From positions 308,096 through 372,095 of the forward strand of contig JAHCHG010000002.1 of assembly GCA_026129865.1 (NCBI GenBank): a stretch of 64,000 nt of DNA, in the 5' to 3' direction. Both the position numbers and the translations under genes were made by a program. This DNA comes from Pyrinomonadaceae bacterium. Its GTDB lineage: Bacteria; Acidobacteriota; Blastocatellia; Pyrinomonadales; Pyrinomonadaceae. Under the pieces are notes generated by a model. It searched no databases. It was not told where the DNA came from and saw only the letters and a program-made list of their open reading frames with translations. Shown in pieces: positions 7,965 to 16,114 of this stretch (its first letter is position 1; each line of letters begins with the position of its first letter).

Positions 7965-10900
7965 ATGATCGCGAATCTATTTAACAAGTACCGGCTGATT
8001 TACTCGATTTTCGTATTATCCGTTTTTGCCTTACTTTTCGTTGCGAACTGGTCAACCGTCGAAACCGCGCAGGAAGCGATCGACCAGCTCGAAAATTTTG
8101 ATATTCGAACCGATCACGAATCTAAAAAAGAACTCTCGGAGTTTCTTCAGCAAACCGACGCAGCCGCCGGGAAACGAATAAAAAGCGCGTCGGAGGAAGC
8201 CCAAAAATTGCTCGGCGACTCAGATCCGCAGATCAAGATCGAACGCGGCGCCGAACTTGGAATGCCGGAAGTGATCGAATCGCTCGGCTCGCTTTTATCG
8301 TCGCGAAGCGATCGATCGAAGGTTTCTCTGTTACGCCAATTCATAGTTCGAAATAACTCGCTATTTGGAATCGAAAAGGACGATGCAGATGCGCTTGAAG
8401 TCGCAGCCGATTACTCAAACCCGGAAAATAAGCTTTCGTTTGTCCATTTACAACAAAAAATTAACTCCGTCCCCGTGTTTCAAGGCGAGATAAAAGCAGG
8501 ATTTACCGTAAACGGAGAAATGATCCGCGTTATAAACAACCTGGCGCCGGGAACTCCTCAAGTTTCGCCGTCGGCAGAGTTCGGCAGTGCCGCCGATGCA
8601 GTTGTAAACGCATCGAAGTTTGCCGGTCTATCCGTTCAACCCGCATCGTTAAAACAAAGATCCGGAACCGAATTTGTTTTTGAGTTCGACGATACCGAAG
8701 CCCGCAGCCCGATCACCGCTGAGAAATTCTACTTTCCGGTTCGAGCGGGTGAGATGCGACCTGCCTGGCGTATTTTATATTGGACGAGAGATGCCGCGTA
8801 TTATGTGCTCTCGGATGCAGCAACCGGAAAACTTCTTTGGAGAAAGAACATTTCTGAAAACCAAACATTGCCTGCGACCTACAACGTTTACGGCAATACA
8901 TCGGCTTTTATAAAATCGGCGGACTCGCCCGCGCCTTGTTCGCCGGGCTGCAGCGACCCTAACAGCTGCCCGCAGCCGCCCGCGATCTCGCGTACCGATT
9001 TTACGTTGATCGGAAACGAAGCGCCGTATGAATTTAACGATCTGGGATGGATTCCGGATAATGGTTTGCCGGTTCGAACGCCTGCCGATCCGAACATTAC
9101 CGACGGCAACAATTGCGAAGCAGGCATTGACCGCGACGGAACGAACGGAGTCGATCCGATGGGACATGCGGTTGGCAATCCGTTTCGAGTTTTTTCTTAC
9201 ACATATAATCCTGCGCCCGGCAATCCGCCGCCTCCCGATGATCCGCTCCCGCCTAATCCGCAGCCTTATCCGCCGACTCAGTTTCAGCAGGGCGTTATAG
9301 CCAACGGCTTTCATCTTGTGAACCGTTGGCACGACGAACTCTACCGGCTGGGTTTTACCGAACAGGCTGGCAATTTTCAGCATTTCAACTTTGGGCGCGG
9401 CGGTGCCGAAGGCGACCGGATCTCATTCGAAATGCAGGATGGAAGCGGTACGAACGGTGCAAATTTTTCAACGCCGGCGGACGGCGGACGTCCGCGGATG
9501 CAGATGTATATCTGGACACCCGGCACACCGGCTCGCGATGGTGCGCTGGATGCGACCATCGTTTTACATGAGATAACCCACGGTTTGACGAGCCGTCTGC
9601 ACGGAAATTCAACAGGATTAAATACGAACATGGCTCGCGGAATGAGCGAAGGCTGGTCCGATTTTTACGCAAATGCCCTGCTTTCCGAACCGGGCGATGC
9701 GCCGTGCGGGACATACGCCGTAGGCAGCTATATTGCGTTTGAACTCGTTCCCGCGAATCATTATTACGGAATCCGCCGTTATCCTACAACGCGAATCGGC
9801 TGCACCGGACCAAACGGGCTGCCGCATAATCCGCTGACGTTCGGTCACCTTAATACGGGAAACTGCAGCAATATTCCTTCGGCGTTTCCGCGCGGTCCGC
9901 TCGGGTCTACTATCTGCGATCAGATTCACAATGCAGGTGAAATTTGGTCTCAGGCACTCTGGGAAGTTCGCGGATTTTTGATCGAACAGCACGGTGGGGC
10001 GGAAGGAAACCGGCGTGCGCTGCAATATATTACGGACGGAATGAAGTTTTCGCCGATCAACCCGACGATGCTGCAGGCGCGCGATGCGATAATCGCAGCG
10101 GCTTCGGCTTCGATTCCGGCTGACGTTCAATTTATCTGGCGCGGATTTGCGGCGCGTGGAATGGGTTTTTCCGCGTCGATAATATCGACCTCGCCCGCAA
10201 ACGTTGTCGAGGCTTTCGATACGCCGAATGTCGCGATCGGCACCGGGTTCAGCGTTAGCGATGCGCCGGGAAACGGTGACGGATATTTCGAACCGGGCGA
10301 AAGGATCGCCGTTACAATTCCCGTAACAAATCGAACCGGCTCGACAATTACCGGTGTTGCCGTCCGGCTTACAGGCGGTCCTTCGGCTTTTTACGGCGAC
10401 ATTCCGGCAGGTCAAACCATCATAAGGACAATCGAACATACCATTCCGGTCAATGCCCCGTGTCCCGGAAATTTCGCTTTAGAATTTACGATCACGGGAA
10501 GCGCCGGAACCAGAATTGAAACGCGTTCGATCTTTTTGGGAATTCCGGTCGGCGGACCTCCGGCGGTTTTTTCCAGCACAGGCACGATCGATCTGCCCGG
10601 CGGACAGCCCAATACATCGACCGGACCGGCGTCGCCGTATCCTTCGACGATCAATGTTTCCGGATTGTCCGGAAATAAGCGGATCAAGCTTGAATTGACA
10701 TCTATCTCGCATAGTTTCCCGAGCGATTTGGATTTTCTGCTCGTTTCACCGACCGGTGCGAAATATGTGTTCCTTTCCGATTCCGGCGGCAATTCGGCAA
10801 TTTCAAATTTGACTTTTACTCTTTCCGACGGAGCATCGGTGGTTCCGCCGACAACCGGCTGGGCTGCAGGCGACTTCCTCCCATATAATCTCGGCGCCGG

Positions 10901-11951
10901 TGACCCGTTCGTTTCGCCCGCACCGTCCGCTCCTTATTCAGAAGCAGCACCCGCCGGGTCGGCAACATTTATGTCCGCCTTTGGTCAAAGTGGATCGGAA
11001 ATGAACGGTGCGTGGCGTCTTTTCGCGGTTGATGATGCAAATACCGATTCCGGATCGATGGCAGGATGGAAGCTGACGTTCGAATCATCCGAGTACACCT
11101 GTATTCTATGCCGAGCGTGCCCGGGAACAGGAACGCGTGCGGATTTTGACGGTGATGGAAAAGCGGATCTTTCAGTTTATCGACCGTCCGACGGAATCTG
11201 GTACGTCAATGGTTCAACCGCCGGATTTTCCGCTGTCCGCTGGGGAATCGGTTCCGATCAGCCTTTGAGCGGCGATTTTGACGGGGACGGCAAAACGGAT
11301 TACGCAGTCTTTCGCCCGTCAAGCGATCCGAACGAATCCGATTTTTATATTTTGAACAGCAACGGGTTTACGTTTACCGGATTTGCTTGGGGAACCACGG
11401 GCGACGTTCCCGCTGTGGCGGATTACGATGGCGACGGTCGCGCGGACGTCAGCGTTTTTCGACCGTCAAATCATACGTTTTACGTTGCGCGGACGACCGA
11501 AGGATTTCTGTCTTTTGCGAACATCGGCAGCGGAACGCCGCAGCCCGGCGATTACGACGGTGACGGCAAGGCGGATTTCGCCACTTACAGCATTAACGGA
11601 TGGTTTCTTGCGCCTTCGAATCTTAATTATTCCTCAGTCAACTTTATTCGTTGGGGAGCGCCCGGCGACGTTCCCATGGTCGAAGATTATGACGGAGACG
11701 GGCGCGACGATTACGCGGTTTATCGCCCATCGAACGGAACCTGGTACATCCGGGGTTCGGTCGGTACAAATATCATCGTTCAGTTCGGCATCGATTCGGA
11801 CATTGCCGCGGCAGCCGATTTTGACGGCGACGGCAAAGCTGACATCGCAGTTTACCGCGGCGGAACATGGTATTTGCTGGGGTCAAGCGCGGGCGTCAGG
11901 ATCGAACAGTTTGGTTTAACCGGCGACAAGCCGATTCCGGCTCAGCGATAG
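7965..11951 (+). CDS. Secreted M36 (fungalysin-type) metalloprotease with P-domain and FG-GAP-like repeats
   Basis: A 1328-residue exported protein with several modules. An N-terminal hydrophobic signal (about 8-30) is followed by an FTP/PepSY-like propeptide (about 50-300). The M36 catalytic domain (about 300-750) carries the zinc motif HEITH (H535, E536, H539) and the third-ligand segment MSEGWSDF (E562). A linker is followed by a proprotein-convertase P-domain (about 860-1045, with the LTSISHSFPSDLDFLLVSP strand set). Five or six FG-GAP/VCBS-like repeats (about 1058-1328) follow, each with a DxDGDGKAD calcium loop and VYRPS...WY. By family knowledge M36 enzymes are secreted, self-processed endopeptidases. 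The repeats may bind calcium or a surface. Confidence 0.93.
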   Translation: MIANLFNKYRLIYSIFVLSVFALLFVANWSTVETAQEAIDQLENFDIRTDHESKKELSEFLQQTDAAAGKRIKSASEEAQKLLGDSDPQIKIERGAELGMPEVIESLGSLLSSRSDRSKVSLLRQFIVRNNSLFGIEKDDADALEVAADYSNPENKLSFVHLQQKINSVPVFQGEIKAGFTVNGEMIRVINNLAPGTPQVSPSAEFGSAADAVVNASKFAGLSVQPASLKQRSGTEFVFEFDDTEARSPITAEKFYFPVRAGEMRPAWRILYWTRDAAYYVLSDAATGKLLWRKNISENQTLPATYNVYGNTSAFIKSADSPAPCSPGCSDPNSCPQPPAISRTDFTLIGNEAPYEFNDLGWIPDNGLPVRTPADPNITDGNNCEAGIDRDGTNGVDPMGHAVGNPFRVFSYTYNPAPGNPPPPDDPLPPNPQPYPPTQFQQGVIANGFHLVNRWHDELYRLGFTEQAGNFQHFNFGRGGAEGDRISFEMQDGSGTNGANFSTPADGGRPRMQMYIWTPGTPARDGALDATIVLHEITHGLTSRLHGNSTGLNTNMARGMSEGWSDFYANALLSEPGDAPCGTYAVGSYIAFELVPANHYYGIRRYPTTRIGCTGPNGLPHNPLTFGHLNTGNCSNIPSAFPRGPLGSTICDQIHNAGEIWSQALWEVRGFLIEQHGGAEGNRRALQYITDGMKFSPINPTMLQARDAIIAAASASIPADVQFIWRGFAARGMGFSASIISTSPANVVEAFDTPNVAIGTGFSVSDAPGNGDGYFEPGERIAVTIPVTNRTGSTITGVAVRLTGGPSAFYGDIPAGQTIIRTIEHTIPVNAPCPGNFALEFTITGSAGTRIETRSIFLGIPVGGPPAVFSSTGTIDLPGGQPNTSTGPASPYPSTINVSGLSGNKRIKLELTSISHSFPSDLDFLLVSPTGAKYVFLSDSGGNSAISNLTFTLSDGASVVPPTTGWAAGDFLPYNLGAGDPFVSPAPSAPYSEAAPAGSATFMSAFGQSGSEMNGAWRLFAVDDANTDSGSMAGWKLTFESSEYTCILCRACPGTGTRADFDGDGKADLSVYRPSDGIWYVNGSTAGFSAVRWGIGSDQPLSGDFDGDGKTDYAVFRPSSDPNESDFYILNSNGFTFTGFAWGTTGDVPAVADYDGDGRADVSVFRPSNHTFYVARTTEGFLSFANIGSGTPQPGDYDGDGKADFATYSINGWFLAPSNLNYSSVNFIRWGAPGDVPMVEDYDGDGRDDYAVYRPSNGTWYIRGSVGTNIIVQFGIDSDIAAAADFDGDGKADIAVYRGGTWYLLGSSAGVRIEQFGLTGDKPIPAQR

Positions 11952-11995
11952 CGGTTAAGTGAAAAATTTTGATTTAAGAACGTTTGGAAGGACAG

Positions 11996-13258
11996 CTAAT
12001 CTAAACTGACAAGGGTCATCGACGAAGTGCCGTTCAACCCGTTGAGAACATTTTGAAGCTGCGGTATCAGGTCTTGTTTCAGTAAATATTCTTTGCCAAG
12101 CATTCGCGTAAATCCGAGGCGTTTCTTTTTGCCCGTTAGTTCGGACAAGAGAGCTCCACAAAATGACGTGACAAGCTCCGGCGCGAACTGGTTGCCGGAA
12201 TTTCTTTGCAGGTCTTCGATCATTTCATGTGCAGGACGGCGCCGTTTGTAAGGGCGGTCGGTCGTCATTGCATCGACCGAATCTGCCAAATTGACGATCT
12301 TTGCAATATACGGAATCTCCCGATCCGCTAAACCGTCGGGATAACCGCGTCCGTCGAGCCTTTCGTGATGATACTTTGCCGCCAAAGGTACGTCTGCATA
12401 AGGATGATGGATCGGCAGCAATATTTCGTAACCTACTACCGGATGCTTGTTCAAATGAACCGATTCTTTAGCGTTTATTCGCATCGGAGAATTAATGATA
12501 TTGCGCTCAACGGTTAATTTTCCTATGTCATGGAGATATCCCGCGACCGCTGCGCCTTCTATTTCCTCATTACCCCAACCGAGCTGCTTTGCTATTATTT
12601 CAGTATATTTTCCAACGCGGACCGAATGCCCCTCAGTGTATTTGTCCTTGTAATCTATTGCGGCGGCAAAGGCTTTCACGGTATTCGTATATGTGAATCG
12701 CAAGTCGTCGTAAAGCCGACGATTCTCCGTTGCGCGGCGTTCGATCTCGACCATCATATTTCGCTGTGCGATTCCGACGCCGATATGCCGCGCCATAGCG
12801 CAAATGACCTCGCGGTCGTATGACGAATACGGCTCGCCGTTCGCCTTTTCACCAAGTGTGATCAGCCCGACGAGTTCATCTTGAATCACCAGCGGAACAA
12901 ACATCTCTAGCGGTTTGTTTCGACCGGCGGCGACGAATTCGCTCACGACCGGATCGCCGGATGCCTGCGAAACGTCTGCGGCAGCAAGTCCGGCGGACAA
13001 AAATCGATGTTCATCCTGCTGTGAAAGCGAAAAACTCGGCGGAAAATCTTCCCCGAGTCCTTTAACTGCAATAAAATTTAGTTCATGACGAAAGCGCGAA
13101 TATCGCGCAACTCCGCCGCGCATGATAGCCAGCGAGCCCAAAAGCAGATGCAGCGATGTCCTGATCATCTCCTGGAAACTTTTCCGGTTAGTGATCTCCT
13201 GACCGAGTTCGGCAAGCGCACCGAAAGTGTAAATTAGCTTATTTTCGTTTTCCGCCAT
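11996..13258 (-). CDS. GAF-HD-GYP domain protein, probable c-di-GMP phosphodiesterase
   Basis: A 420-residue cytoplasmic protein. A GAF sensor domain (about residues 20-165) precedes an HD-GYP domain (about 180-360) with intact motifs: HDIGK, HPVVGYEIL, HHERLDGRGYPDGL and NLADSVDAMTTDRPY. Family knowledge predicts c-di-GMP hydrolysis. A roughly 60-residue tail after the HD-GYP domain is of unknown role. It is the last gene of a minus-strand cluster with a STAS protein, an NTPase-RsbW-like kinase and a GGDEF cyclase; the gap to the STAS gene is 80 bases. Confidence 0.92.
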   Translation of the reverse strand: MAENENKLIYTFGALAELGQEITNRKSFQEMIRTSLHLLLGSLAIMRGGVARYSRFRHELNFIAVKGLGEDFPPSFSLSQQDEHRFLSAGLAAADVSQASGDPVVSEFVAAGRNKPLEMFVPLVIQDELVGLITLGEKANGEPYSSYDREVICAMARHIGVGIAQRNMMVEIERRATENRRLYDDLRFTYTNTVKAFAAAIDYKDKYTEGHSVRVGKYTEIIAKQLGWGNEEIEGAAVAGYLHDIGKLTVERNIINSPMRINAKESVHLNKHPVVGYEILLPIHHPYADVPLAAKYHHERLDGRGYPDGLADREIPYIAKIVNLADSVDAMTTDRPYKRRRPAHEMIEDLQRNSGNQFAPELVTSFCGALLSELTGKKKRLGFTRMLGKEYLLKQDLIPQLQNVLNGLNGTSSMTLVSLD

Positions 13259-13338
13259 ATCTTCTCAGTTCGTCGGGGACCGCAGTAAAAAAGCGATCTA
13301 AGTTGTGGAAGACGGAAACATAGGGTTGATAAATCTCT

Positions 13339-13647
13339 CTACCGAAGCCGCAGCGCCACGCGTGTCGAAAGCCCGAGCATTTCGAAAAGTTCGATCGTAT
13401 GTTCGCTGACATCAGAAAAAACAACATCTGCTTCAAAATCTGACGCCGCGTCGATCACTCCGAGAAGAATGGAAATGCCGATACTGTTTATGATCTCGGT
13501 GTTTTTAAAATTAACCTCAAGCTGCCGGCAGCCCGATCTTAAAAACTCTTTGCATTCGCGCTCGATCTTTTCTCCGCTAAGCTTATTTAGGTAGTCCGAG
13601 GCAAAAACGGTCACCGATTTTCCCTCAGTCAAAACAGAACTATTCAT
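13339..13647 (-). CDS. STAS domain protein (anti-sigma factor antagonist-like)
   Basis: A 102-residue single-domain STAS protein. The central strand-helix NTEIINSIGISILLGVIDAA corresponds to the region of SpoIIAA/RsbV that carries the phosphoacceptor serine (NSIG), which is kept here. Its gene lies directly downstream of one encoding a C-terminal RsbW-like ATPase domain, the usual partner of STAS antagonists. A partner-switching role is therefore likely, but no PP2C phosphatase or sigma factor gene is next to it. Confidence 0.8.
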   Translation of the reverse strand: MNSSVLTEGKSVTVFASDYLNKLSGEKIERECKEFLRSGCRQLEVNFKNTEIINSIGISILLGVIDAASDFEADVVFSDVSEHTIELFEMLGLSTRVALRLR

Positions 13648-13777
13648 TTATTCAGATATTCGATAGGTATGATTTAGCGATTTCGAGGTTAGTAGAATGC
13701 CGCCGATTTGTCAAATAGTTTTTTTCGCCCTCATAATCTCTCCGCTGCGTTCCGCGTTGCTCGCGATTGTCGCGGTG

Positions 13778-16021
13778 TTACCCCGCTGCAGCTTCTTTCG
13801 CCTTCGGATTCAGATATTTGGTCATTCGAATTCTGGTGCCGTCGTTGACATGTTCGAACGTTACATCGTCCATCAAGGATCTAAGAAGTTTCAAGCCCCA
13901 GCCGCGGCGGTCGGCGTCCGGTTGGACATCTGCAGCTTTTCGGTCGCCGATTCGAACCCCCCGATTCGAAATTGTGATGGTTATCTTGTCATCCTCAACG
14001 GCAAATTTTTGGTAGATCTTTTTGTCGGGACTCAAACTATGTTCGACCGCATTGATACAGGCTTCGACGAGCGCTGTCTTGATCTGATTGATCGCCCGCG
14101 GGTCAAATTCATGCCGCCGTGCGATCTCTTCGACCGTGTGAGCCGCGATCAACTCGGTATCTTCACCCATCGGGACGACCATTTCGTATTCGTTCCGATT
14201 TTGCCTCTCGCCGATGGCGTCTTCGGCTTTTAGGAAAATTTTCAAAAGGTCGATCTGTTTTCGGCTCGATCCGAAGGCGTTTCTTTCCTTTAAAACTTCG
14301 AGCGCTTCCGGCGAAAAGCCTTCCGGCGCGATCAGCCAGATCTTAAATTTTTGAAAATTGCTGACCAATGCGACCATTTCCAACCGGTCGCACCAAAACT
14401 CCGCAACTTCGCGCGGCGCTTCGAGCTTTGATTCTATCTCAGCCGCAAGCCAGATCACCTCGTTTTCATCGGTGTAATTCGCCGTTTCAAAACCAAGAGC
14501 AACGGCGGAATTTTGGCTGTCGATAAATTGTCCAATCGGCTCGTAAAATTCGGTCGTCGGCGCCGTGTAAACGATCTGCGGCAGCGTCATTCGTTCGTCA
14601 GAATCATCAACCTTTTCCAGAATTTCAATATTTTCGACCCCTTTATGCCGTTCTCTAAAGATCGAATAATCGATCAGATCCGGGGGAACCGATTGGCAAT
14701 TGAAAATTCCCAAAAGCGCACGAAGATCGACCGCCGAACTAAGTCTGTAGAAATTCGCCATCGTGTTCGGCGCCCGTTTGAGAAATTTTTTCAGCGCTTC
14801 GACGATCACCAAAACACGCGGTTTCGCCTGAATTTCCAATGCGAACCGTTTCGAAACATAATCCGGCAGCGGCTCGCCTTCCTCCGAAACTTCGACAAGA
14901 TTTCCGCTCATTCGAACGATCTCGTAATTGTTTAAATGCCGCATAGCACGTTCGAATTCATATTCGCGCAGCGCAAGATGCGATCTCCAGGTTTCAAGAG
15001 GACTTTTCCGCCGTTCGCCTGTCAAAACCTCGAACAATAAGCCGATAATTCGTTTTTGAACTTCGTGATCCGCATTGATCTCATCGAAAACCCGGTCAAA
15101 ATAAGCGCCGATCCTGCCTTCGAAGATCTCATCGGCGTAAACCTGTTCAACGTAATGAAAATTCTCTAGTTTGCAGTTCTTTTCTTTGGCTGCCTGGAAA
15201 AGCGATTTGATGAAAAACGGATTTCCGCGAAATTTTCTTGCGATAAGATCGCGGCTTTGGTCGCTGATCTTCACTTCATATTTCGCCGATAAGTTTTCCG
15301 CCAAAATTCCCGCGTCATTGAACTCGAGCGGTTCGAGCGATAAGATCTCGGTTTCGTAAAGCTGCGTATTTCCGGTTTGAACCGAATTCAGCATAAACCG
15401 CCGGCGACCCGAAAAAACGTACTGAATTCCGGCGCGACCGAAGATCTCCTTTAATTCCTCGATCAGATCGATGTCGCCCGTAAGAAAATCGGCTTCGTGC
15501 AGATCGTCGATGATCGCATAAACGGAAACTCCGTGCGCCGCGGCATACACAGGCGCGCTCAAACAATTTTTAATATAGAGCCGATCGTCATTTTGAACAT
15601 TTTCGGCTCGACAACCGGCGATCAGGCGGTCGATCCAAAATCCGTCGCTGGCAAGCGAAAGCTGCGCGAGTTCATCAATGTCGGCAGCGGATTCCAGTAA
15701 ATTTGAATCGCGCTTTCGAAACGCGATCACCTGCTGCAAAAATGTCTGCAAAAATCTTGCGGCAGCATTTTTCGCATTGACATCGATTTTGTTCAGCGAA
15801 AAATAGAACGGAACGGTCTCGGTTTGCTTAAAGAAATAATGATCGAATACCTGCCGCAGAAGTTCCGAACCTCCGATGGCTGGCTTTGCCAAAAGAAGCA
15901 ATCCGTGGGACCTGTTTTTTCCTTTTCCGTGACGCAGAAGACGTTCGAGTTCGACAGTTCTGTCGATGAAGTCTTCTTCTAAGACGGATGATAGGGTTTT
16001 TCTAAGATCAAGATTACTCAT
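13778..16021 (-). CDS. AAA/STAND-like NTPase fused to an RsbW-type HATPase domain
   Basis: A 747-residue protein. Residues about 15-330 resemble the AAA_16/Orc1-like NTPases of signalling proteins: FIDRTVELERLL, then a P-loop position reading AKPAIGGS (45-52), and Walker B YAIIDDLHEAD (D172, D173). The P-loop lysine is replaced by glycine. A helical middle (about 330-600) has no clear match. Residues about 610-740 form an anti-sigma-kinase-like HATPase_c domain with N-box EACINAVEH (E653, N657) and a late GWGLKLLRSLMDDV segment. The start at 16021 fits the conserved N-terminus; the frame opens 7 codons earlier. Its partner is probably the STAS protein encoded 130 bases downstream. Confidence 0.82.
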   Translation of the reverse strand: MSNLDLRKTLSSVLEEDFIDRTVELERLLRHGKGKNRSHGLLLLAKPAIGGSELLRQVFDHYFFKQTETVPFYFSLNKIDVNAKNAAARFLQTFLQQVIAFRKRDSNLLESAADIDELAQLSLASDGFWIDRLIAGCRAENVQNDDRLYIKNCLSAPVYAAAHGVSVYAIIDDLHEADFLTGDIDLIEELKEIFGRAGIQYVFSGRRRFMLNSVQTGNTQLYETEILSLEPLEFNDAGILAENLSAKYEVKISDQSRDLIARKFRGNPFFIKSLFQAAKEKNCKLENFHYVEQVYADEIFEGRIGAYFDRVFDEINADHEVQKRIIGLLFEVLTGERRKSPLETWRSHLALREYEFERAMRHLNNYEIVRMSGNLVEVSEEGEPLPDYVSKRFALEIQAKPRVLVIVEALKKFLKRAPNTMANFYRLSSAVDLRALLGIFNCQSVPPDLIDYSIFRERHKGVENIEILEKVDDSDERMTLPQIVYTAPTTEFYEPIGQFIDSQNSAVALGFETANYTDENEVIWLAAEIESKLEAPREVAEFWCDRLEMVALVSNFQKFKIWLIAPEGFSPEALEVLKERNAFGSSRKQIDLLKIFLKAEDAIGERQNRNEYEMVVPMGEDTELIAAHTVEEIARRHEFDPRAINQIKTALVEACINAVEHSLSPDKKIYQKFAVEDDKITITISNRGVRIGDRKAADVQPDADRRGWGLKLLRSLMDDVTFEHVNDGTRIRMTKYLNPKAKEAAAG

Positions 16022-16114
16022 TAATTTAAACGAATATCCCAAGGGCAGAGCGCACAGTGAACGGGTGCGAAATCTATTTTTTTATTAGATTAAGAGCGAG
16101 CCTTTCGGGGTTCT

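Noticed and set aside
9618-10439. A 273-codon open frame on the minus strand
   Set aside because: It lies inside the M36 catalytic region on the opposite strand and has a shadow-type composition (Arg/Cys-rich).
11140-11950. Separate calcium-binding repeat protein
   Set aside because: The FG-GAP-like repeats are in frame with, and continuous from, the M36 protease.
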